A stretch of DNA of 64,000 nucleotides, taken from positions 648,858 to 712,857 of the forward strand of contig NC_092271.1 in the NCBI RefSeq assembly GCF_036320965.1, given 5' to 3'. Shown here piece after piece: positions 19,876-37,423 of this stretch (position 1 is its first letter; each line of letters begins with the position of its first letter). Below the pieces are notes generated by a model that was not told the origin of the DNA, did not search any database, and worked only from the letters and a program-made list of their open reading frames with translations. This stretch comes from Panulirus ornatus (taxonomy: Eukaryota > Arthropoda > Malacostraca > Decapoda > Palinuridae). A program made the position numbers and the translations under genes.

Positions 19876-20264
19876 GGTAGGTGGTAGGCAGCCCTGATCA
19901 GGGAGGTATGTTACCTGTACTACCTCACCTGAGTATCGGGAAAGTTAGAGAAGGCTGCGAAGTAAGCCAGCCTTTCTGTGGCTGTTAAGTGTCACTCCCT
20001 TAACCCAGGAAACTGTCTTTCAACTTTCTGCCTCACCCCCACGTGGGCTGCAGGCATTTACCTTACACATCTGCAATCTCCCCTGACAACATGAAGTTCA
20101 TCCAGCTCTATATTTCCCTTTGGCATGATCTCGTCGTGAGTAAACACTATATTTATAGTAAAGAAAACGGTGTCGATGTAAGACGTAATGTCGCGACGGC
20201 CGAAAATCAGTTGTGGGATGTTCCTTGAGACAGAAGTGCTTGGGCGAAAGTCTCGTCGGCCCGG

Positions 20265-20265
<1 letters not shown>
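19874..20265. other. Low-feature sequence
   Basis: Non-repetitive, no gene recognised. Confidence 0.55.

Positions 20266-20312
<47 letters not shown>
20266..20312. repeat. (CA)n microsatellite
   Basis: About 23 units, followed by ATATATGG. Confidence 0.98.
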
Positions 20313-20318
<6 letters not shown>

Positions 20319-22360
20319 GGATGCCTGGAGTGACCCGCCCACCGGTCACTTGCTGGTTGGTGTATAGTCAAGCGAAGGTGAGGTAGGAGGATGGGGTCAC
20401 CCGGGTTGTGGATGACCGACACCAGACACAACACAACGCTGGCTAAGATCAACCTCGGCCGGGAAGCAGCAGCCTAGCACCTTCCTCAGGTAAGTAGAGA
20501 CGTTCCATGATGACACCCACCCCTGGAACGTGGTGTCCTGCTGACGCTGTCACTCAGGTGAAGAAAAGGTTTATATGCCTGAGTGAGGTTGAGGTCGTAT
20601 TACCAGCCAGAACACTTACCACCTGAGCTTGGAAGCAGTTGAGACATCATGTTGCAATGAGTTGATATTTATATGGATGACACTAGATCAGGCAATACAC
20701 ACATACAGGTATTTAAGATACCTATCCCATCCTAGCACTCATCCCTCCCTCCACACATACAAACAAGAATTGCATTACACAAACAATCTAGCAATGATTA
20801 GTGACTCCCTCGAGCTACATGTTCTGGCAGAGATGATATCACACGGGCAGACCCACTCTACGTAGGTTATCGCAATGTGGCCCGGAGCTTAATTTGCCTT
20901 TTGTGGATTGCAGCAACTAGTAAAACACATGGGAAATAATCACTTAAGTCAGGATACTTGGAAAACCCAAGCATTGGTGGGAAGGAATATGTAAGACGTA
21001 TGTACTAAAACTAACTAAAGGATAAAGCTATTGTATCAAGTAATAATCATAGACCAGTTAACTGGGAAGACACTACAGAAGGTGAGGAAACAAATCAGTT
21101 CATGAGCCCCACTTCGACAGGATCAGCCACTAATGGAACGGAATATCACTCTCGACTCTACATATTGTTGAACTAAAGGTTACGTAGTCATTATTATGGT
21201 GTTGAAACTCACGAAGTATCAAGGGATGAATCTTCGTAATCAATCATTAGGTAAGTCAATGTAGTAGAAATCAAACTCTTACGTCAACAAGTGAGCTTCA
21301 TTACAAGTGATGACAATGGAAGTAAACACGACAGTGACCAAACATCTTACAAACCAAATATTCTTGAGAACTACAAACGCCAGTGCTCGAAATGCAGTGT
21401 CGTCACCCACCATCATTGTTTCTACACAGAGCGAAGCCAAGGCCTAAATATAGTTCCAGGACTATCTACACTGCGCTCTTATTTTCGCAACATAGTTTTA
21501 TCCACTAAACCTTTGTTTATATGGAACTCTCCTGAATCAAGGTCAATAACCTTCATCTCTACCCCTTCATCTTCCCTTCACCGTAATGTTCGCTACATTA
21601 TACTCTTCACTGTAACCTAGTCTTCCCAACTGCCTCAGCTGTCAGGTCAGTGACAATATTCATTATCTCATTTTCACTGCATCATTGTCCTCTCATTTTC
21701 ACCGCAACACCGTCCTCTAATTTTCACTGCACCATTTTCATTAATCTTATAAGTGTCAGGTCAAAGTCCATTTTCTGCTCATTGCTTCCTTGACACAACT
21801 GGCACTTAACTAAACCCTTATGGGTCAGGCCTTTTACCTGAACCCTAACACTTCAGGTCATATGCCATTTTCACTGCACCTGCATTTTCACTGCGCGTTG
21901 GACATTACTGGACTTTGACCTGACATTTACTAATCATGTCAATGGCCATTTTCACTACACCTTCACTGCACTATAGACATAACTGACCTTTGACTTGACC
22001 TTCACTGCTCATGTTAAAGACCAGTTTAACTTCTTCACACAACACTGGACACTTCTGCCTTCGACACCACAGGGTCAGGACAGATGCCATAGACACTAAG
22101 GTTCAGCTAAGATGTGTCGTAGATGGAAACTTGAGAAAACTCAAATACAAGAAACTGGTCTTCATTGGAGGGGGACATAATGTAGACTGGTAATGCTGTA
22201 AATAGTAAAGATATGAGAAATGTTTAGGAGGGAGAAAAGATGGAAGGAGGTTAGGTTAGACAAGCAATACAGAAAGAATAGTTATGAAGTCGTAATGACA
22301 GAAGTAAGCAACCTCACATAATCAAACACCAGTAAATGTGACAATAACTGAATACTGGAA
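20313..22360. other. 2-kb low-feature region, no gene recognised
   Basis: The longest stretch in the window without an assigned repeat. A consensus splice donor CAG|GTAAGT occurs at 20487-20495. ATTTTCACTGCACC-like words recur irregularly between 21660 and 21970, with DR1-like nuclear receptor sites among them (TGACCT-T-TGACTT at 21984-21996). A frame of 109 codons at 21291-21620 has no recognisable domain. If a host transcript crosses the window, this is the most plausible place, but nothing here proves it. Confidence 0.5.
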
Positions 22361-22578
22361 GGTAAGTAAGGTAAGTAAGGTAAGTAAAGTAAGATAAGTA
22401 AAGTAAGTAAGGTAATTAAGGTAAGTAAAGTAAGTAAGGTAAGTAAAGTAAGTAAGGTAAGTAAGGTAAGTAAGGTAAGTAAAGTAAGTAAGGTAAGTAA
22501 AGTAAGGTAAGTAAGGTAAGTAAGGTAAGTAAAGTAAGTAAGGTAAGTAAGGTACGTAAGGTAATTGAGATAAGTAAG
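22361..22578. repeat. 9-bp minisatellite GGTAAGTAA, about 24 copies
   Basis: Units GGTAAGTAA and AGTAAGTAA mixed irregularly, with a few GATAAG or GTAATTAAG variants. On the plus strand each unit reads as AAG|GTAAGT, the consensus 5' splice site. Leu-Thr-Tyr frames on the minus strand are artefacts. Confidence 0.95.
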
Positions 22579-23175
22579 GGAGAAGAACAATCATGAACTT
22601 TACCCTAAAGATAAAAAGCGACACCAGCAGAATCTGTCATCATTTACAACATTTCACCTTCGATCACATCATTCCTTATCTTCCTTCTTATCTGTTTTCT
22701 TTCTATTTATCTTCCACTCATCTTCGTCCTTCCTGCTCCCACAGCTACCCCACCTTCCTTCCTGTTTTCATTCCTACAACTTCTCTAACCTATAAATCCC
22801 ACCTCAGACACTACTAAAAATCCTCCTACACATTTCTCCTCCTTACTCTTTCCACAAACCTCTTCTAGCCTATCATCCTTCTATCCCTCACCTTTCCATC
22901 TCCTCTTCCATCCAGGTGCAGCCCACGTCGGAGCCAGCACGGATCATTGCCTGGCGCCAACCTTGTATAAACAGGACTGTCTACACAGACCTAATATCAA
23001 CACAGCCACGCTGTGTGTACCCTTCATCAGGGCCATGACTAGGGGAGCAAAGTCGGCTGAAAGGAAAAAAAAGAAGGGAAAATACGGTCGAGGAAGAAAG
23101 GAACAAACTGACAGGGATAGGACATAAGGAAAAGGGTCACATTTGGAAGGACTTTATATAAAAATAAATGTGAGG
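22579..23175. other. Low-feature sequence, pyrimidine-rich
   Basis: A long C/T-rich stretch ends in CCATCCAG at 22908-22915, a good-looking 3' splice acceptor. GC-richer sequence follows up to about 23060. No coding frame of note continues from it. Confidence 0.45.
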
Positions 23176-24112
23176 GAGGGGGCTCGAGATAGCGCTAGGA
23201 AAAGACGGTGAAATGGCTCTATTCTTCAACACCCACACTGTAACTGTCATTAAGAATGCACCGAATCCACAACCCCCTATCCATAACCAGGTCCCACAGA
23301 CCATTACGTGTTCTTTTTTGTTCGCTTTATATGTCCTTCTTCAACCCATCGACTGCCCGTCGTCCCCTGCACACCAGATCGCTCCAATTCGCTCTATACA
23401 TTGCACGCCTCGCACCCTCCTGCATGTTCATGGCCCGAACCTCCATCGAATCTTTCACTCGATCCTTCCATCTTGTCCTTGCCATCCCAGTCTTCCTAAT
23501 TCCCTCCTCATCTAACATGCATATCTTTTAAGTCCTTTTTTCTTCATGCAACCTTTCCATATGGTCAAATCATTTCCGCACACTCTTCAGTTCTCTCATA
23601 CTTACTTCTTTTACTACTACACTTTGCACTTTCCCGATCATTTCTTATTCGATCAATCCTCCTTATACTTCATACTGTATTGTCCCTCTGCGGTTTTGCC
23701 TAAGGGTTGCACCTTACATGCATACAGTAGCCATACTATACTATCAAGCATACCCATCTTTGCCATCAAAGACAGTGACCTCTCTTTCCACACCGTATGG
23801 CCCACATCACCTTCCGCGGTTCCATTTGAGGGCATATCCACTCCCAGGTATTTAGAACATTCCATTTCCTCCAAGTTCCTACCATTCAAAGTTACACTCC
23901 CAATAACCATCCCCTCTTCACTGCTAAATGTAATAGCCTTGCTTTCATTCACATACAATCTCAACTGCCTTGCTTTCATTCACATACAATCTCAACTTTC
24001 TCCTTTTATACAATCTCCCAAGCTCAGACACCAGCTTCTACAGTTTCTCACTCGAGTCTGCCACAAGCGCCATGTCATCAGCAAACAACAATTGACTCAC
24101 CTGCCTGGCCTC
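23176..24112 (-). mobile_element. Family B LINE fragment (relative of family A)
   Basis: Minus-strand RT and C-terminal remnant. QLLFADDMALVADSSEKL lies near 24075, followed by KRRKLRLYVNESKA, VTLNGRNLEEMECSKYLGVD near 23870, and RTRWKDRVKDSMEVRAMNMQ near 23450. Order and motifs match family A ([43 protein letters not shown]), but identity is far lower and there are many stops and frameshifts. The 3'UTR near 23182-23205 keeps the GTCTTTTCCTAGCGCTA word seen in the long-type family A 3'UTR. This is an older sister lineage, 5'-truncated after motif C. Confidence 0.85.
23935..23998. repeat. Two-copy tandem duplication inside family B
   Basis: The block GCCTTGCTTTCATTCACATA plus CAATCTCAACT occurs twice in immediate tandem (unit about 31 bp), inside the LINE remnant. 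Confidence 0.9.
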
Positions 24113-25095
<983 letters not shown>

Positions 25096-26369
25096 CTCCT
25101 TCTTTCCTCTTTCCGTCTTCTTATAATCTTTATATTTTTGTCAGGACTACAAACAATTGTGTAGCCCTGACTAATTTCCTCATTCTTTTTCTCATTTTCT
25201 TTCATTATCTAAGATGGCCTTTACTGGGGTATGTTCTGACTGCCATGTCGGCCTTACCTTCATCTGGCAGACAACCTCACTTCCTGCACTTTCCTCTACC
25301 TCCACAATGTTTTTATGCTCTGTATTAATTCATCATGATTCGCCTGCGTGGATATAGACATATCCCTCATCCCTGTCTCACACACTCTTGCCTTTTCCAC
25401 ATGTTACACCCTATATGTTGCCTATCCTCTGCTCATCACGTGCCTGTATATCACACCTTCATTCTTTATTCTTCTATCATGAACATTCTACTTTCATGTA
25501 TAGTTCCTCCCTACCACGTTTTGCTCATTCTTAAATATATATTCTCCGTACTCCTCACTTTCTTACCATATTCACATCTCCCATCTACACTCTCATAATC
25601 TTACCCTCCCTTTCATCTCTCTCTCCTTGCCTTATTCTCTCCCCACTCTATCCTTCTCTCCCTTTCTCATTCAATAGGCAATTCCTACCTCCTCCTTCTC
25701 CTCTTCTTCTTTTCCTGATCTTAATTCAGAAAAAGATCTCGTATAAATGTAGATCAGTTTCACTCGCGTCTTAATACAATAAGTTGCAGTTCATTAAGAT
25801 GTCGTGTCCTCTTAACCTCACCAACTTCTTCAGTTTTGAAGATGTGCTGGAGAAAGACTGGGGTCAGGAGGAGCAGTAGCATGGGAAGGAGGAGGAAGAC
25901 ATAAATCAAAAGATAAAAGATGAAAATCTAAAGAAACAGAAGACAAGCAAAGATGGGTTGTGGAAGTAGGAGTGGCTGAAGGAAAATTTACAATAAAGGA
26001 AAAAATGGTGTAGAAAGTGAAGGATCTGAAGGCAAGAAGGAAGGCAAGGAAGACCCAGCCACGATCAGGTCGACCAAGGCGGGTCACTAGTGGGTGACGA
26101 GACCTGCCCTAGAGTCAAGAGTGAGAAAGTTTACTTTACACTAAAGTCTTGGATTCCTGACGACTCAGGTAATCAGTGTGGAACAATCTACTTATGACAA
26201 GTTTTATGGACAGGAGAGTGAATGAGAGGCCAACTGATCACGATGGACACAGTGTAATGCCATAACAAGACACACAATAAAACACTTAACGATTCTGCAT
26301 GAGAAAAATGAATACCTGAGGTAAAATATGAAGAAAGAAAACAGAATCTTAATGAGTAGTACAAAATCA
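25096..26369. other. Low-feature sequence, C/T-rich in its first half
   Basis: No gene or known repeat recognised in 1.3 kb. Pyrimidine-rich on the plus strand to about 25720, then purine-rich from 25830 to 26060. Confidence 0.55.
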
Positions 26370-26380
26370 GCAACAACAAA

Positions 26381-26411
<31 letters not shown>

Positions 26412-26432
26412 TAAACAACAACAACAATAACA
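26370..26432. repeat. (CAA)n microsatellite, interrupted
   Basis: CAA trinucleotides broken by AAAAAC, TGTAAA and AAT. Confidence 0.95.
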
Positions 26433-26687
26433 AAAAAATGTTACAGCTTTAGTGTACGGAAAAAGAGAACGAAACATAAAAGCGGCTTCAGCCACTCATA
26501 TCCACATTCACATAATCATCAGCACCGAGCAAGTTGGGCCGGCAACAAGGCTGACTAATTTACATAATGCAAAAACATTTCAGGGACGAGTTAGAGCAGG
26601 AGGGACCATTACCAGGATGGTTCACGAAATAGCCTGGGAAAATACTGAATAGTAAAGGATGTACACACACAAACACACACACTCTCT

Positions 26688-26828
<141 letters not shown>

Positions 26829-26839
26829 GTATGTATACG

Positions 26840-31037
<4,198 letters not shown>

Positions 31038-31059
31038 AAATATATATATATATATAGTA

Positions 31060-31599
31060 ATAAAGTGCATATGAATGCGCACCTTAATAGAACATACAAA
31101 CCTCCAACAGCCAGGATCGAACCCGGGACTCCTGTGCAAGAGACAGTCATGCTAACCGCTAGGCTATGGGACTGTATAATAGGAAACAACTATTCGAAAT
31201 ACTAAGTACCCGAATACCCTTCATCTCACAATGGTGACCAACGGGGTCTATATTGGTTATTTCCGAACAGACGCAGAAGCCAGCTGATAGCGTTTTACCG
31301 AACCTAACTGTACAACGCGGAGGTATATGAATACGAATAAAGTGCATATTCATATACCTCCGCGTTGTGCAGTTAGGTTTGGTAAAACGCTATCAGCTGG
31401 CTATGTGCGTCTGTTCGGAAATAACCAATATAGACCCCGTTGCTCACCATTGTGAGACGAAGGGTATTCGGGTACTTAGTATTTCGAATAGTTGTTTCCT
31501 ATTATACAGTCCCATAACCTAGCGGTTAGCATGCCTGTCTCTTGCAGAGGGGTCCCGGGTTCGATCCTGGCTGTTGGAGGTTTGTATGATATATATATA
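31060..31599. mobile_element. Large foldback element with tRNA-like ends (copy 1)
   Basis: Inverted repeat with arms 31093-31332 and 31348-31588 (about 240 bp each, very similar) around a 15-bp loop. Each arm holds an inner body of about 170 bp of unknown origin and, at the outer edge, a tRNA-like module pointing outward (A-box-like CCTAGCGGTTAGC, B-box-like GGTTCGATCC). It is bounded by short TA tracts. No coding capacity. An ordinary tRNA-derived SINE has its promoter before the body; here the body precedes the promoter on each strand. The family is not recognised. Confidence 0.8.
31509..31580 (+). other. tRNA-like module of foldback copy 1, right arm
   Basis: About 72 bp. A-box-like TAACCTAGCGG at 31515-31525 and D-arm AGCGGTTAGC, then CTCTTGCAGAG, then TCCCGGGTTCGATCCTGG with the B box at 31558-31567. 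A T-arm stem CCCGG/CTGG is plausible. No matching acceptor stem and no CCA. Mirror copy on the minus strand at about 31101-31172. Confidence 0.6.
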
Positions 31600-33131
31600 G
31601 GCATATGATAGAGTTGATAGAGATGCTCTGTGGAAGGTATTAAGAATATATGGTGTGGGCGGCAAGTTGCTAGAAGCAGTGAAAAGTTTTTATCGAGGAT
31701 GTAAGACATGTGTACGTGTAGGAAGAGAGGAAAGTGATTGGTTCTCAGTGAATGTAGGTTTACGGCAGGGATGTGTGATGTCTCCATCGTTGTTTAATTT
31801 GTTTAATGATGGGGTTGTTAGGGAGGTGAATGCAAGAGTTTTGGAAAAAGGGCAAGTATGAAGTCTGTTGGGGACGAGAGAGCTTGGGAAGTGAGTCAGT
31901 TGTTGTTCGCTGATAATACAGCGCTGGTGGCTGATTCATGTGAGAAACTGCAGAAGCTGGTGACTGAGTTTGGTAAAGTGTGTGAAAAAAGAAAGTTAAG
32001 AGTAAATGTGAATAAGAGCAAGGTTATTAGGTACAGTAGGGTTGAGGGTCAAGTCAATTGGGAGGTAAGTTTGAATGGAGAAAAACTGGAGGAAGTAAAG
32101 TGTTTTAGATATCTGGGAGTGGATCTGGCAGCGGATCTGGAACCATTGAAGCGGAGGTGAATCATAGGGTGAGGGAGGGGGCGAAAATCCTGGGAGCCTT
32201 GAAGAATGTGTGGAAGTCGAGAACATTATCTCCAAAAGCAAAAATGGCTATATTTGAAGGAATAGTGGTTCCAACAATGTTGTATGGTTGCGAGGCGTGG
32301 GCTATGGATAGACTTCTGCGCAGGAGGGTGGATGTGCTGGAAATGAGATATTTGATGATAATATGTGGTGTGAAGTGGTTTGATCGAGTAGGTAATGTAC
32401 GAGAGATGTGTGGAAATAAAAAGAGCGTGGTTGAGAGAGCAGAAGAGGGTGTTTTGAAATGGTTTGGGCACATGGAGAGAATGAGTGAGGAAAGATTGAC
32501 CAAGAGGATATATGTGTCGGAGGTGGAGGGAAACAGAAGTGGGAGACCAAGTTGGACGTGGAAAGATGGAGTGAAAAAGATTTTGAGTGATCTTGGGCCT
32601 GAACATGCAGGAGGGTGAAAGGCGGGCAAGGAATAGAGTGAATTGGATCGATGTGGTATACCGGGGTCGACGCGCTGTCAATGGATTGAATCAGGGCATG
32701 TGAAGCTTCTGGGGTAAACCATGGAAAGGTGTGTGGGGCCTGGATGTGTTAAGGGAGCTGTGGGTTCGGGCATTATTGCATGACAGCTAGAGACTGAGTG
32801 TGAACGAATGGGGCCTTTGTTGTCTTTTCCTAGCGCTACCTCGCACACATGAGGGGGGAGGGGGATGTTATTCCATGTGTGGCGAGGTGGCGATGGGAAT
32901 AGATAAAGGCATACAGTGTGAATTGTGTGCATGTGTATATATGTATGTGTCTGTGTGTGTGTATATATATATGTGTACATTGAGATGTATGGGTATGTAT
33001 ATTTGCGTGTGTGGACGTGTATGTATATACCTGTGTATGGGGGTGGGTTGGGCTATTTCTTTCGTCTGTTCCCTTGCGCTACCTCGCAAACGCGGGAGAC
33101 AGCGACAAAGCAAAATAAATAAAATAGATAT
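31600..33131 (+). mobile_element. Family A LINE copy a10 (unit 2 of the tandem)
   Basis: From GCATATGATAGAGTTG (just after motif A) to the long-type 3' tail. Motif B is [12 protein letters not shown] and motif C is mutated to FADNTALVAD, losing the second catalytic Asp. Also present: the EKGQV frameshift, an indel giving AADLEPLKRR near 32145, loss of five codons in SNVRVREM (now GNVREM), and the LGPEHAGG shift. Shares its private changes with a9. Confidence 0.93.
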
Positions 33132-33159
33132 AAATATATATATATATATATATATAGGA

Positions 33160-33701
33160 ATAAAGTGCATATGAATGCGCACCTTCATAGAACATACAAA
33201 CCTCCAACAGCCAGGATCGAACCCGGGACCCCTTGTGCAAGAGACAGTCATGCTAACCGCTAGGCTATGGGACTGTATAATAGGAAACAACTATTCGAAA
33301 TACTAAGTACCCGAATACCCTTCATCTCACAATGGTGACCAACGGGGTCTATATTGGTTATTTCCGAACAGACGCAGAAAGCCAGCTGATAGCGTTTTAC
33401 CGAACCTAACTGTACAACGCGGAGGTATATGAATACGAATAAAGTGCATATTCATATACCTCCGCGTTGTGCAGTTAGGTTTGGTAAAACGCTATCAGCT
33501 GGCTATGTGCGTCTGTTCGGAAATAACCAATATAGACCCCGTTGCTCACCATTGTGAGACGAAGGGTATTCGGGTACTTAGTATTTCGAATAGTTGTTTC
33601 CTATTATACAGTCCCATAACCTAGCGGTTAGCATGCCTGTCTCTTGCAGAGGGGTCCCGGGTTCGATCCTGGCTGTTGGAGGTTTGTATGATATATATAT
33701 A
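33160..33701. mobile_element. Large foldback element with tRNA-like ends (copy 2)
   Basis: Arms 33193-33434 and 33450-33690 around the same 15-bp loop as copy 1. The tRNA-like modules lie at about 33202-33274 (minus) and 33610-33682 (plus). It differs from copy 1 by a handful of one-base changes (for example CAGAAAGCC for CAGAAGCC), consistent with recent duplication. Confidence 0.8.

Positions 33702-35144
<1,443 letters not shown>

Positions 35145-35210
<66 letters not shown>
35145..35210. repeat. (TA)n microsatellite
   Basis: 33 units, abutting the left Penelope-like arm. Confidence 0.99.
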
Positions 35211-35213
<3 letters not shown>

Positions 35214-35245
35214 CTCTGAGTCCACGGGGAAAATGTAACACGAAA

Positions 35246-35290
35246 AGTTCCCAAGTGCACTCTTGTGTAATAATCACATCATCAGGGGAG
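35246..35290 (-). ncRNA. Hammerhead-ribozyme-like motif, damaged
   Basis: Reading the minus strand: CTCCC (stem I), CTGATGA intact, GTG-ATTATTA-CAC (stem II), then AAGA instead of GAAA, then AGTGCACTT and GGGA (stem I partner). The core adenosine box is broken. Confidence 0.35.
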
Positions 35291-35590
35291 AGACAATAGA
35301 GAAATATAACAGTCAGTTGATATACATCGAAGAGACGAAGCTAGGACGCCATTTGGTAAACATGTGATTGTCCAAAACATACAACGAGCGTTCATAAACT
35401 TATCATTTTACAAATCTTATCAACAACAAAGTTATCTAATTTGTATAGACCATCACTAATATTAAGATTATAGTTTTTGTGTATTTAACGATAGAAGATT
35501 CAATGATATTTCTCTTGGTAATAGAGTTAGAGTTATTAACTGAGATGTCGTTACTCCAGTCATTTCAACAGATCATAGTTTTTAACATGA

Positions 35591-36114
35591 TTAAACAAGG
35601 CACTTCGATTCTTGTCCCATTCTCATACTATATTTATGTTGCTTAAGTCTAACAGAAAGATCCTTACCAGTCTGACCAACATAAAATTTATCACAGTTTC
35701 CACAAGGCACTTTATAGATGCAACCAAGAGAATTTTCTGGTGAATTCCTGATTAAGATATTCTTTATAGTATTATTGTTGCTAAAGGCAACATTTTCATT
35801 AAAGGATTTAAGCAACATGGGAAGCAAAGTGAAATCATTATCAAAAGGGAGAATTAAAAGATTCTTGATGTCAATGGAATGTGTGGGCTCAATTCTATAA
35901 AATGATTTCTTTGCTATCTTAAGGGATTTATCAATGAAAGATCTAGGGTACTTTAACTTAGATCCAATAGAATATATCTTCTCAAACTCATCATCAATAA
36001 ACTCCTGACTGCAAATACGTAATGCCCTAAGGAACATAGATTGAAATGATGATAATCTAACTCTGTCATGTTGAGATGAATAATAATGGATATATGAGCA
36101 TACATTGGTGGGTT
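35591..36114 (-). pseudogene. Penelope-like RT C-terminus plus GIY-YIG nuclease, partial
   Basis: One open stretch of about 170 codons. RT-terminal KPTNVCSYIHYYSSQHD comes first. FLRALRICSQEFIDDEFEKI and a basic linker (KLKYPRSFIDKS) follow. The GIY-YIG core is GCIYKVPCGNCDKFYVGQTG and then KDLSVRLKQHK, at about 35635-35720. In Penelope-like elements the RT and this nuclease are one protein that cuts the target and primes reverse transcription. The frame ends early after ESKCLV through a 1-bp insertion near 35595 relative to the right copy, and the RT catalytic core is absent. It is partial and non-functional. Family call is strong: the Cys-X2-Cys within the GIY-YIG motif is typical. Confidence 0.88.
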
Positions 36115-36151
36115 TTCCATTGACAAGGGAAACAAGTTTAAGATTAGCATA

Positions 36152-36640
36152 TACAGAAAACCCACCAATGTATCCTCATATATCCATTATTACACATCTC
36201 AACATGACTGAGTTAAATCATCATCATTTCAGTCTATGTTCCTTAGGGCATTACGTATTTGCAGTCCAGAGTTTGTTGATGATGAGTTTGAGAAGATATA
36301 TTCTATTGGATCTAAGTTAAAGTACCCTAGATCTTTCATCGATAAATCCCTTAAGTTAGCAAAGAAATCATTTTATAGAGTTGAGACGAAACCTCCCATT
36401 GACTCCAAGAATCCTTTATTTTTCCCTTTTGATAATAATTTCACTTTGCTTCCCATGTTGCTTAAATCATTTAATGTAAATGTTGCCTTAGCAACAATAA
36501 TACTATAAAGAATATCTTAATCAGGAATTCACCAGAAAATTCTCTTGGATGCATCTACAAAGTGCTTGTGGAATCTGTGATAGATTTTATGTTGGTCAGA
36601 CTGGTAAGGATCTTTCTGTTAGACTTGAGTAGTATAAATA
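36152..36640 (+). pseudogene. Penelope-like RT C-terminus plus GIY-YIG, degraded
   Basis: Begins YRKPTNVSSYIHYYTSQHD with TGA at the next codon, then FLRALRICSPEFVDDEFEKI and KLKYPRSFIDKSLKLAKKSF up to about 36508. A base lost in GCAACAATAATA shifts the frame. The GIY-YIG part remains recognisable in pieces (RFYVGQTGKDLSVRLE near 36600), with a deletion after CIYKV. More decayed than the left copy. Confidence 0.85.
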
Positions 36641-36970
36641 TAGTATAAGAGCGGGAAAAGAATCAAATGCCTTGTTTAATCATGTTAAAAACTATTAACA
36701 TTGTATTGACTGGAGTAACGCCATCTAAGTTGTTAACTCTAACTCTATTACCAAGAGAAATATCATTGAATCTTCTATTATTAAATACACAAAGAATTAT
36801 AATCTTAATATCAGTGATGGTCTATACAACTTAGATAACTTTATTGTTGATAAGATTTGTAAAATGATAAGTTTATGAGCGCTCGTTGTATGTTTTTGAG
36901 AATCACATGTTTACCAAATGGCGTCCTGGCTTCGATTTATATCAAATGACTGATATATTTCTCTCTTGTG

Positions 36971-37015
36971 TTTCCCCTGATGGTGTGATTATTACACGAA
37001 AGTGCACTTGGGAAC
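36971..37015 (+). ncRNA. Hammerhead-ribozyme-like motif, near-complete
   Basis: TTTCCC, CTGATGG (one change from CTGATGA), T, GTG-ATTATTA-CAC, GAAA, GTGCAC, TT, GGGAA. Stem I pairs TTCCC with GGGAA. Stem III would be the self-complementary AGTGCACT, usable only as a dimer, as described for Penelope-type hammerheads with minimal stem III. Sense orientation relative to the element, in its terminal repeat region. The G at the ninth core position probably inactivates this copy. Confidence 0.45.
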
Positions 37016-37125
37016 TTTTCGTGTTTCATTTTCCCCGTGGACTCATAGGAATATCTTGATCACGCTGGAAAATTTTGATCAGATACCCCAATTTGAGCCT
37101 TCGTGGACAATGAACACTCCCCGCT

Positions 37126-37231
<106 letters not shown>

Positions 37232-37423
37232 AAATGTATGCGAAAACAGGAAAAGTGATGACTGTTTCGAGATGTTTACCATTACCGGAGAGGAGAGAAC
37301 GAAAGAAGATCAACAGTAGGATAAGGAGAAGTGAAATGGACGTAAGAACGTATAGCTAACTGTGAAGGAAGAGATAGCTAAACCGGATGGAATTTGACCA
37401 TGATGAGAGATAAAACGAATGAC

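Larger units (their letters stand above)
35211..36114 (-). mobile_element. Penelope-like element, left copy of an inverted pair
   Basis: Minus-strand 3' half: end of the RT (KPTNVCSYIHYYSSQHD), the linker, a GIY-YIG endonuclease domain and about 380 bp of non-coding terminus. It mirrors 36150-37075 with roughly 90 percent identity by eye. Confidence 0.9.
36150..37075 (+). mobile_element. Penelope-like element, right copy of an inverted pair
   Basis: Plus-strand mirror of the left copy, separated by about 35 bp (ATTGACAAGGGAAACAAGTT region), extending slightly further on the 3' side. Divergently arranged: the coding starts face each other at the centre and the termini lie outside. Confidence 0.9.

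Noticed and set aside
31509..31580. Functional tRNA gene
   Set aside because: A- and B-box-like sequence is present, but there is no consistent acceptor or anticodon stem, and it is part of a palindromic repeat found several times.
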